This document shows, piece after piece, positions 53,911 through 61,927 of a stretch of DNA of 64,000 bases. Source of the DNA: Flavobacterium beibuense (lineage in GTDB: Bacteria > Bacteroidota > Bacteroidia > Flavobacteriales > Flavobacteriaceae); assembly GCF_004151245.1 (NCBI RefSeq), contig NZ_JUIW01000006.1, positions 62,001 to 126,000 of the forward strand. The letters run 5' to 3'. Position 1 is the stretch's first letter; every line of letters starts with the position of its first letter. Position numbers and translations under genes: made by a program. Below the pieces are notes generated by a model. The model was given only the letters and a program-made list of their open reading frames with translations, ran no database searches and was not told the origin of the DNA.

Positions 53911-54570
53911 ATGAACAAAATGCCAAAAATCGGACTTGAGGGGCTATTGCGACCTGAAGACAGTATCGTAGTGCTGATCGATCATCAGCCTTACCAATTT
54001 ACCAATCTGAACAGTCATGAACCCACGATGGTCATCAACAATGTTGTCGGGCTTGCCAAGGCGGCAAAAGTTTTCAATGTGCCGACCCTACTGACTACCG
54101 TTATTGAAGAGCGCGGGGGGTACATTATCAAAGGGCTTCAGGATGTATTTCCGGAGCAAAAACCCATCAACAGGACTTTTATCAATACATGGGAAGACCC
54201 GAAGATAACCGACATTGTCAAAGAAAGTGGCCGCAAGCAGCTTATAATTGCGGGCTTATGGACAGAGATATGTGTGGCCATGCCTGCCATTCAGGCAATA
54301 GGGGAAGGTTATGACGTATTTGTGGTTACCGACGCCAGCGGTTCAACCTCTGCCGAGGCGCATGATATGGCGGTACGCCGTATGGCCCAGGTAGGTATAG
54401 TGCCCATTAACTGGATTGCGGTGGTCTCAGAATGGCAACGTGACTGGGCGCGCACCGAAACAGCTGCGGCGCTTTCCCAGGTGGTCCTGGAACATATGGG
54501 GGCAAGCGGTATTGCCCTGGCCTGGGAGTTACAGCTTTTAGCAACTCCTGTGCCGAAAGAGAATCAATAA
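53911..54570 (+). CDS. Isochorismatase-family (YcaC-like) hydrolase, cytoplasmic
   Basis: 219 residues without a signal peptide. Asp24 (VVLIDHQPYQF) and Cys121 (GLWTEICVAMPAIQA) are the expected catalytic pair; Arg88 (PINRTFINTWED) takes the Lys position. VVTDASGSTSAEAHDMAVRRM is shared with the exported paralogue at 34198. Substrate probably an amide or N-carbamoyl or related compound. It is second in the plus-strand cluster after the Peripla_BP_6-like gene and is closed by a terminator at 54578. Confidence 0.88.
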   Translation: MNKMPKIGLEGLLRPEDSIVVLIDHQPYQFTNLNSHEPTMVINNVVGLAKAAKVFNVPTLLTTVIEERGGYIIKGLQDVFPEQKPINRTFINTWEDPKITDIVKESGRKQLIIAGLWTEICVAMPAIQAIGEGYDVFVVTDASGSTSAEAHDMAVRRMAQVGIVPINWIAVVSEWQRDWARTETAAALSQVVLEHMGASGIALAWELQLLATPVPKENQ

Positions 54571-54577
54571 TAGGTTT

Positions 54578-54611
54578 GCCGTTCCTGGCCAGGTTCAGGA
54601 ACGGCTTTTTT
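54578..54611 (+). terminator. Rho-independent terminator
   Basis: GCCGTTCCTG / CAGGAACGGC perfect arms, then six T. As at 34123, it directly follows the YcaC-like gene and precedes further co-directional genes. Confidence 0.9.
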
Positions 54612-54628
54612 AACTAAATAAAACAGTT

Positions 54629-54988
54629 ATGGATAATACAACATTGGCTTCGGTCATGGAAAAGAATCTGGAACAGGTCTGGAACCAGCGTAACAGCGGG
54701 ATCAGGCTAAAGGCAATTGAAAGCCTTTATGAGCAGGACTGTGATCTGTTTCATGTCAATCACCAGGTAAAAGGATACGATGCTATCAATGAGAGCGTAA
54801 GTGGTGTTCTGGCTCAGATGCCGGAGGATTTTACCTTTACCAGACTCAGCCCCGTTATCATTAATAATGATCTTGGCAGGCTGATCTGGGGTGTGGGCCC
54901 GAAGGGAAAAGCACCGGTGCAGACCGGAATGGACATTGTGGTTTTTGAGCAGGGAAGGATCAGGTCCCTGTATGTGTTCCTTGATTAA
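54629..54988 (+). CDS. SnoaL/NTF2-like protein
   Basis: 119 residues with the NTF2-like fold: N-terminal helix NLEQVWNQRNSGIRLKAIESLYEQDCDLFHVNHQVKGYDAINESV, QMPEDFTFTRLSPVIINND and a final strand DIVVFEQGRIRSLYVFLD. Like the 55985 and 18814 genes it is a small putative isomerase/hydrolase. It is separated by 58 bp from the hydrolase before it, with the terminator in between, and 15 bp from pirin downstream. Confidence 0.82.
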   Translation: MDNTTLASVMEKNLEQVWNQRNSGIRLKAIESLYEQDCDLFHVNHQVKGYDAINESVSGVLAQMPEDFTFTRLSPVIINNDLGRLIWGVGPKGKAPVQTGMDIVVFEQGRIRSLYVFLD

Positions 54989-55003
54989 TTTAAAGCTTTT
55001 TAT

Positions 55004-55897
55004 ATGAAAAAGAAAACAAGTTTTTCAACAAGGGGGCAAAGGGCAGATATCGGGGAACTGATCATCTACAGGCTTCTGGCCAACAGGTATAGTGATGCGG
55101 TAGGGCCTTTTGTGTTTTTGGACCATATCATCCCTAAGGTCCGGTCCTCAGCAGGTAACAGCGGGACCGGTGCGCATCCCCACAGGGGCATCGCTACCCT
55201 AAGCTATATCATGGAAGGTGAGGATGAGCATTTTGACAGCGCAGGAAATTATGCAAAAGTATATTCAGGAGGTATCCAGTGGATGAAGGCCGGCAATGGG
55301 ATCATTCATGATGAGACCCTTAATACCGATTCGCAAAATGGTGGTGACCGTACCCATGCCTTCCAGTTCTGGATTAATCTCCCTGAGGCGAATAAGGCCG
55401 AAAAGCCGGAATACCTGGCCATCCAAAGCGGCGAGGTTCCCCAAAAAGCATTACCGGGAGGCCATGGCAGCATAAAGGTAATTGTCGGGAATTATGAAGA
55501 GCTGCACTCGAGAATACCGACGTACTTACAGGAGTTTCTGTATCATATAGAACTGGGTCCGACCGGTGATTTCACCCTTTCCTTTGATCAGGATATCGAG
55601 GTAGCCGCTGTGCTGCCTACCGGTACCATGCGTCTTAATGGTGTGGAATATAAGGCAGGTGAATTTGTGGAATTTGACCGAAATGCCGGTGAGATCATAC
55701 TGGAGAACACCGCAGGGGAAAACGCCGATGTGCTGCTCTTTGGCGGAGAGCGCTACAGGGAGCCGATTGTGGCCGAGGGGCCCTTTGTGATGAACAGTGC
55801 TGCCGGGATAGCGGAAGCATACCGTGACTATTATGCCGGTAAGTATGGACGGATAAGGCGGCCTGAATCGGGAGATCCTGAAAAGCGTAGCCGTTAG
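55004..55897 (+). CDS. Pirin family protein
   Basis: 297 residues, normal for pirins. Metal ligands are readable: His58, His60 (AHPHRGIATLSYIMEGEDEHFD), His102 and Glu104 (GNGIIHDE), the set seen in human pirin and YhhW-type quercetinase. The C-terminal cupin (FLYHIELGPTGDFTLSFDQD...FGGERYREPIVAEGPFVMN) is complete. Pirins act as iron-dependent dioxygenases or redox sensors. It lies between two SnoaL-like genes (15 and 87 bp), so quercetinase-like or aromatic oxidation is a plausible role. Confidence 0.9.
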   Translation: MKKKTSFSTRGQRADIGELIIYRLLANRYSDAVGPFVFLDHIIPKVRSSAGNSGTGAHPHRGIATLSYIMEGEDEHFDSAGNYAKVYSGGIQWMKAGNGIIHDETLNTDSQNGGDRTHAFQFWINLPEANKAEKPEYLAIQSGEVPQKALPGGHGSIKVIVGNYEELHSRIPTYLQEFLYHIELGPTGDFTLSFDQDIEVAAVLPTGTMRLNGVEYKAGEFVEFDRNAGEIILENTAGENADVLLFGGERYREPIVAEGPFVMNSAAGIAEAYRDYYAGKYGRIRRPESGDPEKRSR

Positions 55898-55984
55898 CCC
55901 TTTCCTGAACAGGCTGTTGATCAACGACCATAACCGCAATTACTGATCGTAAAAAAATAAATTTTTAATCATTATAAAAATACA

Positions 55985-56374
55985 ATGAACAATAAAGAAA
56001 TCGTACTGAAAGCAATGAATGAATTGTTTCACCAAAAGGACAGCAGTGCCATAGAACGCTATTGGCAGGAATCCTACCTGCAGCACAATCCCTCAATGAT
56101 AAACGGACACAAGGGGCTGAGAGACCTGCTGCCCTTTCTTGATAAGGATTTTAAGTGGCAGCCCGGTATCATAGTGGAGCAGGGTGATATCGTGATCACC
56201 CACAGTCTTGTCCGTGGCTGGGGGCCGACCCCGGTTATCGTAGTGGATATCTTCCGACTGGAAGACGGTAAGATCGCAGAACATTGGGATGTAGTACAGC
56301 AAGAGACCCCGGCCTCAGAATCGGCCAGCGGTAATGCCATGACATCATTTAATATCGCAGGCTATGGCAAATAA
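55985..56374 (+). CDS. SnoaL-like (nuclear transport factor 2 type) protein
   Basis: 129 residues. Pattern of the SnoaL/ester-cyclase-like group: MNELFHQKDSSAIERYWQESYLQHNPSMINGHKGLRDLL and a C-terminal VVDIFRLEDGKIAEHWDVVQQETP, with a His and Asp lining the cone (QHNP, HWD). These proteins are often described as aldol-condensation or cyclase-like enzymes. Its last 11 bp overlap the start of the next gene, so the two are translated together. 87 bp after pirin. Confidence 0.85.
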   Translation: MNNKEIVLKAMNELFHQKDSSAIERYWQESYLQHNPSMINGHKGLRDLLPFLDKDFKWQPGIIVEQGDIVITHSLVRGWGPTPVIVVDIFRLEDGKIAEHWDVVQQETPASESASGNAMTSFNIAGYGK

Positions 56375-56678
56375 ACTAACAGGCAAAAGGTACCTTATGG
56401 ATGTAGGTGTCCTGAAAACGGAACTGCATTTCGAATCGGAAAGCAGTATGGTATTTACGGTCCTGGAGGGTGGAGGCCTTACTGAGAAAGGTCATTCGGA
56501 AAGAGTGGCTATCACCCTGGCGGAAATACGGCCCGATGTGTATATGATCGCATGGAAGGAAGCTTCCGGAGCGACAGTTACCCATGTGGAAGATCATCAA
56601 AACGGCGTGATCTACAGCAATGCCACCCTGCCCGACGGTAGTTTTTATACCATGAGGGGCACAGTAAAGCCCTTATAG
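56364..56678 (+). CDS. Small lipocalin-like protein (MoaF-like)
   Basis: 104 residues. A beta-rich protein: MDVGVLKTELHFESESSMVFTVLEGGG...VAITLAEIRPDVYMIAWKEASGATVTHVEDHQNGVIYSNATLPDG. The GxxY/W-xVxW-EAxG-TVxHV pattern resembles the MoaF/lipocalin-like family that binds small molecules and appears in molybdenum-linked or monoamine-linked operons. It overlaps the SnoaL-like gene by 11 bp. No catalytic residues are evident. It is followed by an LLM oxidoreductase 58 bp later. Confidence 0.55.
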   Translation: MANKLTGKRYLMDVGVLKTELHFESESSMVFTVLEGGGLTEKGHSERVAITLAEIRPDVYMIAWKEASGATVTHVEDHQNGVIYSNATLPDGSFYTMRGTVKPL

Positions 56679-56736
56679 GAACAGGTACGCTTTAGCAAAT
56701 ACAAATAGTTAAACCCATAAAAAGAAAGCAGGAATA

Positions 56737-57759
56737 ATGGAAATCGGAATAGATAGTTTTGCCTCGGCACGATATGGCAGCAATACACTCAGCAGTGTAG
56801 CAGCTATGGAACAGTTACTGGATAGGATCGCCGCCGCCGACCGGGCGGGGCTGGATGTATTTGGCATAGGAGAACACCATAAGAAGGAATTTCTGGATTC
56901 CGCACCGGCAATAATCCTTGCTGCGGCCGCAGCAAGGACCACACGTATCCGTCTTACCAGCGCGGTAACGGTATTGAGTACTTCCGATCCGGTACGCGTA
57001 TACCAGAATTTTGCGACGATCGACCTTATTTCCAAAGGGCGTGCCGAATTGGTGGTGGGGCGTGGTTCGGCAACGGAGGCGTATCCGCTGTTCGGCTTTG
57101 ACCTTCGTGATTATGATGCGCTCTTTAAGGAAAAGCTGGACTTGCTCTTGCAGCTCCGCAATGAGGAGTTTGTCTCCTGGAAGGGACAGTTCCGCCCGGC
57201 GCTGGACAACCAGCCCGTTTACCCGAGGGCGCTACAGGAAAAATTACCGGTATGGCTGGGGGTAGGGGGTACACCGGAATCGTTTGTACGGGCAGGTATG
57301 CTCGGGCTTCCTCTGATGGTCGCGGTTATTGGGGGCGAAACGGAGCGTTTCCGTCCCCTTGTTGACCTTTACCGGGAGGCCGGGGCAAAAGCGGGATTCT
57401 CACCGCAGGACCTGCGCGTAGGACTGCATTCACCGGGCTATGTAGCCCGCAGTGATGAGAAGGCTATAGCAGATTACTATCCCGGTTACGCCGAGCAGTG
57501 GACCAAATTGGGTAGGGAACGGGGCTGGCCGGCTGTGACCAGGGCCGGCTTTGATGCCATGACCGCACCTCAGGGTGTCCTTGTGGTGGGTGGCCCCGAG
57601 CAGGTTGCCGAGAAGCTGATACGACACAGCAAGGCGCTCGGGGGCGTGGACCGGTTTACCTTTCAGATGGATAATGCCGGCTTATCGCACGGACAGTTGC
57701 TGGAATCCATCGGATTGATAGGTTCAGAGGTTATACCACTGATAAAAGGACAGCTGTAA
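56737..57759 (+). CDS. LLM class flavin-dependent oxidoreductase
   Basis: 340 residues with the luciferase-like fold: ADRAGLDVFGIGEHHKKEFLDSAPAIILAAAAARTTRIRLTSAVTVLSTSDPVRVYQNFATIDLISKGRAELVVGRGSATEAYPLFG. C-terminal GGPEQVAEKLIRHSKALGGVDRFTFQMD. Needs reduced FMN supplied by another protein. It is in the same run as pirin and the SnoaL-like genes, so an oxidative catabolic or detoxifying route is suggested. A paralogue of a different subgroup is at 10530. Confidence 0.88.
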   Translation: MEIGIDSFASARYGSNTLSSVAAMEQLLDRIAAADRAGLDVFGIGEHHKKEFLDSAPAIILAAAAARTTRIRLTSAVTVLSTSDPVRVYQNFATIDLISKGRAELVVGRGSATEAYPLFGFDLRDYDALFKEKLDLLLQLRNEEFVSWKGQFRPALDNQPVYPRALQEKLPVWLGVGGTPESFVRAGMLGLPLMVAVIGGETERFRPLVDLYREAGAKAGFSPQDLRVGLHSPGYVARSDEKAIADYYPGYAEQWTKLGRERGWPAVTRAGFDAMTAPQGVLVVGGPEQVAEKLIRHSKALGGVDRFTFQMDNAGLSHGQLLESIGLIGSEVIPLIKGQL

Positions 57760-57802
57760 AAGATATGAAATGCAAAACTAAAACAACCTCCGGAATCTTA
57801 TC

Positions 57803-57842
57803 GGTTCAGTACTGTAGGGATAAGGTCTTACTGTACTGAACC
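57803..57842. promoter_or_regulatory. 10-bp perfect inverted repeat ahead of porin gene
   Basis: GGTTCAGTAC / GTACTGAACC with a 20-nt loop, 21 bp before the porin start. No T-run follows, so it is more likely an operator or RNA hairpin than a terminator. Confidence 0.5.
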
Positions 57843-57862
57843 CTTATAAACAAAAGTATGTA

Positions 57863-59212
57863 ATGACCCGCCTTCTCTTTTTATTTTCCCTATGTGTCTG
57901 CTGTTGTGCAGCGGCACAGCAGTCCACGACGCTTGGGCGGCAACATAAGGATACCCTCACGCTTGGGGATTCAGCACCGGATGGGTACAAAAGCCTGAAA
58001 CGGATTCCGATAGGTAAAGATGGGTATGCCGGTTTTGGTGGCAGCTGCAGGTTTCAGTACCTTCTCCTGGATCATGAGGGCTGGGATCCCGCCTCAAGGG
58101 ACCCTGACGGCTACCTGCTAAGCAGATGGCTTTTTCACACCGAGCTGCAATTCGGTAACCGGTTTCGCCTGTTTGCGGAACTGCAGAGCGCCCTGGCCGG
58201 GAGCAGGATAGCTCCGGTGCCTGTGGAGGAAAACGCACTGCAGGCCCATCAGCTTTTTATGGAACTTCAGCCCCTTGAGAGTGTACCTCTATCTATCCGC
58301 CTTGGCAGGCAGGAGGTGAGTTTCGGGTCGCAGCGCCTGATCTCCCTCAGGGATGCCCCCAACAGCCGCAGATCTTTTGACGGGGTGCAGGGAATTTATG
58401 CCGGGGAGAAGTTCCAGGCCAGCATGTTTTACCTGCATGCGGTCCAGGATAAGCTTGGCATTTTTGACGACCGCTCTTCCCCTGATCTAAAAGTGTGGGG
58501 GGTGTTTTTGGACCGTACCACTTCCGGATCATTGCCGAACCTGAATTTCTATTATTTGGGATTTTACAACCGCTATGCCCTTTTTTATGACGGGCCGGGT
58601 ATGGAAAAAAGACATACCCTTGCTGCGCGTGTATTCAGTAAGGACAGCAGATGGAACTATGACCTGGAAGGGGGGTACCAGTTCGGATCGATTGGCCCTC
58701 GCGGCATATCAGCCTGGAGTATCGCCTTTTCGACAACCTATGGTTTTCCTGATCTGAAATTCGCTCCCGAGCTGGGATGTAAAGCCGATATTATCAGTGG
58801 TGACGGCAATCCGCATGACCGCAATCAGCAGACTCTCAACACTATGTTCGGTCCCGGAGCCTACTTCGGCATGGCAGCTCCTATCGCGCCAAGCAACCTT
58901 ATGGATATTCACCCCAGTGTAAAACTCCACCTTACCGGAAAGATAACTTTTTCCTGTGACTATGCATTTTTATGGCGTTACAGTAAAAAAGACGGTTTGT
59001 ACAGGCCCAATATGCTTCCTTTTTTTGCCTCGAATACTGCAACTTCCAGTTACATAGGGAGTCAGATCTCCGGTGCCTTCACTTATCAGGCTACCCCGGA
59101 TGTCCTGCTTCTTCTGGGAGGCAGCTGGTTCAATTCAGGGGACTACCTCGCCGATATGGGTAGGGGCAAGGATATAGTCCTTGGATTTGCCGGTGCTCAG
59201 GTAAGGCTTTAG
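57863..59212 (+). CDS. Alginate-export-like outer-membrane porin, paralogue
   Basis: 449 residues, signal peptide 1-18 (ends CAAA). Same family as 30479: GYAGFGGSCRFQYLL...DGYLLSRWLFHTELQFGNRFRLFAELQSALAGSRI, SIRLGRQEVSFGSQRLISLRDAPNSRRSFDGVQGIY and a C-terminal FAGAQVRL. It is the last gene in the plus-strand cluster started at 52670. Shares the paralogue's pattern of following a YcaC-like hydrolase at some distance in an operon-like run; substrate unknown. Confidence 0.85.
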   Translation: MTRLLFLFSLCVCCCAAAQQSTTLGRQHKDTLTLGDSAPDGYKSLKRIPIGKDGYAGFGGSCRFQYLLLDHEGWDPASRDPDGYLLSRWLFHTELQFGNRFRLFAELQSALAGSRIAPVPVEENALQAHQLFMELQPLESVPLSIRLGRQEVSFGSQRLISLRDAPNSRRSFDGVQGIYAGEKFQASMFYLHAVQDKLGIFDDRSSPDLKVWGVFLDRTTSGSLPNLNFYYLGFYNRYALFYDGPGMEKRHTLAARVFSKDSRWNYDLEGGYQFGSIGPRGISAWSIAFSTTYGFPDLKFAPELGCKADIISGDGNPHDRNQQTLNTMFGPGAYFGMAAPIAPSNLMDIHPSVKLHLTGKITFSCDYAFLWRYSKKDGLYRPNMLPFFASNTATSSYIGSQISGAFTYQATPDVLLLLGGSWFNSGDYLADMGRGKDIVLGFAGAQVRL

Positions 59213-59290
59213 GATACGGAACCCGTAATGCAGGGATAGAGTCAAGCCCCAACAAATAATGGGTAGGAGTACTACGGATTTCAGGATATT

Positions 59291-59330
59291 AATTTCTCAA
59301 ATAATAGAAATTTACGATAATTCAGAAATT
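59291..59330. promoter_or_regulatory. Activator dyads upstream of YceI gene
   Basis: AATTTCT 8 nt AGAAATT (59291-59312) and TTACGATAATTCAGAAA (59312-59328), near-identical to 52491-52529. The dyad centre is 63 bp from the -24 GG. Confidence 0.65.
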
Positions 59331-59381
59331 ATTTTCGGCTTATTATTTGTTAACATGATGATTTTCAGTTATTTAATTCTA

Positions 59382-59398
59382 TGGCATGCGATTCGCAT
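59382..59398 (+). promoter_or_regulatory. Sigma-54-like promoter of YceI gene
   Basis: TGGCATGCGATTCGCAT: GG (59383-59384), 10 nt, GC (59395-59396). An 81-codon ORF overlapping the dyads and this promoter (59259-59504) is not considered real. Confidence 0.7.
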
Positions 59399-59577
59399 TA
59401 TATCAGGGAACGTCGGAGTAACGGGGAGGTACAAAAGGCAGGTGGTTAAATTATCGGTTAACCGGTTAGTACTGTCGGAAAGGGCAAATACCAAGTACAC
59501 ATAAAAGAGGAGGTCGCCGTGAATTGCCATGGCGGCTTTCAGAAGGAATAGCTTAATTCTAAACTAAATTCAATTAA

Positions 59578-60105
59578 ATGAGCGAAAATACAAGAACACT
59601 ATGGAACCTTGACCAGGCGCATTCGGAGATCAGCTTTAAAGTAAAGCACATGATGATCACAACGGTGACCGGTCATTTTGACGAGTATAGCGCAAGAGCT
59701 GAAGCCACAAATGAGGGTTTCATTGATGCGGATTTTACTTTTGTGGCCAAGACGGCCTCTGTCAATACAAGAAACAAAGACAGGGACGAACATCTTAAAT
59801 CACCTGATTTTTTCCATGCGGAACACTATCCTGAGATACGCTTCACCTCCACCTCCTTTGACGGGGAAACGATGTTGGGCGTGCTTACAATAAAAGGCAT
59901 TACCAGAGAAATCGCTATCGATATGGATTTCAATGGCATTGCTATCGATCCCTATGGACAGACCAAAGCGGGATTTGAGGGAAATGTAACGGTGAACCGA
60001 AAGGATTTTAACCTTACCTGGAGTGCCCTGACCGAACAGGGGAACATCGTGGTAAGCGACAGTGTCAGAATAGGCATCGTCCTTCAGTTTGTAAAATCGT
60101 CCTGA
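59578..60105 (+). CDS. YceI family protein, no signal peptide
   Basis: 175 residues. YceI-like lipocalin fold: WNLDQAHSEISFKVKHMMITTVTGHFDEYSARAEA...IDADFTFVAKTASVNTRNKDRDEHLKSPDFFHAEHYPEIRFTSTSF, GVLTIKGITREIAIDMDFNGI and FNLTWSALTEQGNIVVSDSVRIGIVLQFV. E. coli YceI is exported; here there is no signal, so it should stay in the cytoplasm. Family members bind amphiphilic or isoprenoid ligands. It is the first gene after the sigma-54-like promoter; a weak terminator follows. Confidence 0.9.
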   Translation: MSENTRTLWNLDQAHSEISFKVKHMMITTVTGHFDEYSARAEATNEGFIDADFTFVAKTASVNTRNKDRDEHLKSPDFFHAEHYPEIRFTSTSFDGETMLGVLTIKGITREIAIDMDFNGIAIDPYGQTKAGFEGNVTVNRKDFNLTWSALTEQGNIVVSDSVRIGIVLQFVKSS

Positions 60106-60121
60106 AAAGGGCAGCAAGGAT

Positions 60122-60148
60122 AAAGTGCTGTTTTCGGCAGCTTTTTTA
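60122..60148 (+). terminator. Weak hairpin with T-run after YceI
   Basis: AAAG-T-GCTG / CAGC-TTTTTT arms with one mismatch. It lies in the same relative place (after the first gene of the unit) as the stronger hairpins after the two YcaC-like genes. Confidence 0.5.
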
Positions 60149-60226
60149 AAGGATCTGGAAAGGCACCGTGCCATTTCTATCCTGTGGCAATAAACGTTAC
60201 GAATAATACTATAAAAACCAATAATT

Positions 60227-60511
60227 ATGGAAATACTACTACAGCAAGGCGATTCCAAGGGTCATGCCCTGGCAAGGGAGAATGAAAAACGGGCGGGGAT
60301 GATGACCTATTCGATAGCCGGACCGGAGCTGATCATTATCGACCATACGGAAGTTGAACCGGCCTATAACGGAAAGGGTGTAGGGAAGCAGATGCTCTAT
60401 AAGATTGTGGAGATGGCCAGGGAAAAGGAAGTGAAGATCATTCCCCTGTGTCCCTTTGCGGCAATGATGTTTAAAAAGTCGGAAGACATTAAGGACGTAT
60501 TAAAATCATAA
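60227..60511 (+). CDS. YjdJ-like small GNAT N-acetyltransferase
   Basis: 94 residues, a paralogue of 36926. The pattern is complete: ARENEKRAGMMTYSIAGPELIIIDHTEVEPAYNGKGVGKQMLYKIVEMAREKEV, then IIPLCPFAAMMFKKSEDIKDVLKS. It immediately precedes a YjdI-like ferredoxin gene (11 bp), the order yjdJ-yjdI seen around E. coli yjdI. Acceptor unknown. Part of the YceI-started unit. Confidence 0.9.
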   Translation: MEILLQQGDSKGHALARENEKRAGMMTYSIAGPELIIIDHTEVEPAYNGKGVGKQMLYKIVEMAREKEVKIIPLCPFAAMMFKKSEDIKDVLKS

Positions 60512-60522
60512 ATCAGACTATT

Positions 60523-60735
60523 ATGGCAACTATAAAAGAGTACAGAAAAGACAATCTGACAATAACTTGGGAACCTAAAAAGTGCATCCATGCCGGTATC
60601 TGCGTGAAGACCCTTCCGAAGGTCTACAATCCCAAAGGTTCGCCATGGATTACACCCGAGCATGCCCCGGCGCAGGCTATAAAAGACCAGATTAATGCCT
60701 GCCCTTCCGGGGCATTGGGTTACAAAGAATCGTAA
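60523..60735 (+). CDS. YjdI-like (4Fe-4S) mono-cluster protein
   Basis: 70 residues. Divergent mono-cluster ferredoxin family (Fer4_19): EPKKCIHAGICVKTLPKVYNPKGSPWI and a late ACPSGALGY, with Cys21, Cys27 and Cys60 visible. Only three cysteines are seen, so the fourth ligand may be His23 or an outside residue. It is 11 bp after the GNAT gene and 10 bp before the antiporter gene, so the three are in one operon. Likely a small redox or iron-sulfur sensing protein. Confidence 0.9.
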   Translation: MATIKEYRKDNLTITWEPKKCIHAGICVKTLPKVYNPKGSPWITPEHAPAQAIKDQINACPSGALGYKES

Positions 60736-60745
60736 AAATCCTGTC

Positions 60746-61927
60746 ATGCAACATCATATACTTATAAATATTTGTGCCATTTTCGGCGTGGCTACAGCTG
60801 TCATCATTATCTGCCGTTTCCTTAAGATAAGGTATATCATCGGTTATCTCATTACCGGAATCCTGCTCAGCCCTAACACGTCAGCCTATTTTGCCAATAT
60901 GCAGGAGGTTGAGGTCTATGCGGAGATAGGAATCATACTGTTATTGTTTACCATTGGCCTTGAATTTTCCTTTACCAACCTTAAGAAGATCCAGAAGTAC
61001 GTTCTGGGGGGCGGGAGCGCACAGGTTTTATTCACCATTGCCTTGACGGCCGGTCTTATCTGGCTTGCGATGCGGCCCAGCTGGCAGGAGAGCGTCTTTT
61101 GGGGTTTCTTATATGCCTTAAGCAGTACGGCCATTGTGATCAAGACCCTCCAGGATTCCAACAAGATAGCCACGGCTCACGGGAAGTTCATTCTAGCGGT
61201 ATTACTGTTTCAGGATGTAATGATTGTTCCGCTGATGCTCTTCACACCCCTTCTTGCCGGCGAGGGAGGGGACTCTCTGACAGCACTGGGATGGTTACTG
61301 GGCAAACTGGTTTTGATGGGCGGCATTGCCTATCTCCTGACACGCTATGTGATCCCATACTTCCTGAAAACAGTAATGAAGATCCAGAGCCAGGAGGTCT
61401 TTCTCATCGCCACCGTATTTATTGTAACGGGTATTGCCCTGATGACCGAACAGTTGGGGCTTTCTCTGGCACTGGGCGCTTTTGTGGCCGGCCTGATTAT
61501 AGCCGAGACAGACTACAACCATATGGCCATTTCGTGTTTTCTGCCGTTCCGGTATGTTTTTATGAGTTTCTTTTTCATTTCGATGGGTATGCTTCTCAAT
61601 TACCAGGTATTCCTGACCGATTTGGGATGGATCATATTCTGGACCCTGTTTGCCTTTTTTGTAAAGGCTATGGCGGGCATTATTGCCGTAAAGGTCATGG
61701 GGCTGGAGTGGAAGACGGCTTTTGCTGTTGGTTTCTCCATCGCACAGATCGGGGAATTCTCCTTTGTACTGGCACAGAGCGGACTGAGCCATGGACTGAT
61801 CAGTGATAACAATTACCAGATATTTCTGGCGGTATCGATACTGCTGATGTCCCTTACGCCTTTTGTGGTATCCAATGCCGAGAGGATTTATCCGATTTTC
61901 AACAAACTGATCAAAAGACATGAATAA
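60746..61927 (+). CDS. CPA2 family cation:proton antiporter (Kef-like, no TrkA domain)
   Basis: 393 residues from ATG 60746 (MQHHILINICAIF); an upstream ATG at 60695 lies inside the YjdI gene. Twelve-helix CPA2 fold: IIGYLITGILLSPN, IGIILLLFTIGLEFS (helix 3), LSSTAIVIKTLQDS, LLFQDVMIVPLML, LALGAFVAGLIIAETDY and QIGEFSFVLAQSG. It lacks the C-terminal RCK/KTN domain of KefB/KefC, so gating by glutathione adducts through that domain is not available. The adjacent glutaredoxin-like gene overlaps its end by 8 bp. K+ or Na+/H+ exchange, probably with acidification as an electrophile defence. Confidence 0.9.
   Translation: MQHHILINICAIFGVATAVIIICRFLKIRYIIGYLITGILLSPNTSAYFANMQEVEVYAEIGIILLLFTIGLEFSFTNLKKIQKYVLGGGSAQVLFTIALTAGLIWLAMRPSWQESVFWGFLYALSSTAIVIKTLQDSNKIATAHGKFILAVLLFQDVMIVPLMLFTPLLAGEGGDSLTALGWLLGKLVLMGGIAYLLTRYVIPYFLKTVMKIQSQEVFLIATVFIVTGIALMTEQLGLSLALGAFVAGLIIAETDYNHMAISCFLPFRYVFMSFFFISMGMLLNYQVFLTDLGWIIFWTLFAFFVKAMAGIIAVKVMGLEWKTAFAVGFSIAQIGEFSFVLAQSGLSHGLISDNNYQIFLAVSILLMSLTPFVVSNAERIYPIFNKLIKRHE

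Noticed and set aside
59259..59504. 81-codon ORF upstream of YceI
   Set aside because: It overlaps the activator dyads and the sigma-54-like promoter, has no family resemblance and codon use unlike its neighbours.
61099..61806. 235-codon ORF inside the antiporter gene
   Set aside because: It is a different frame of the clear CPA2 gene; the antisense 208-codon frame at 61295 is the same kind of shadow. Both come from low stop density in G+C-rich code.
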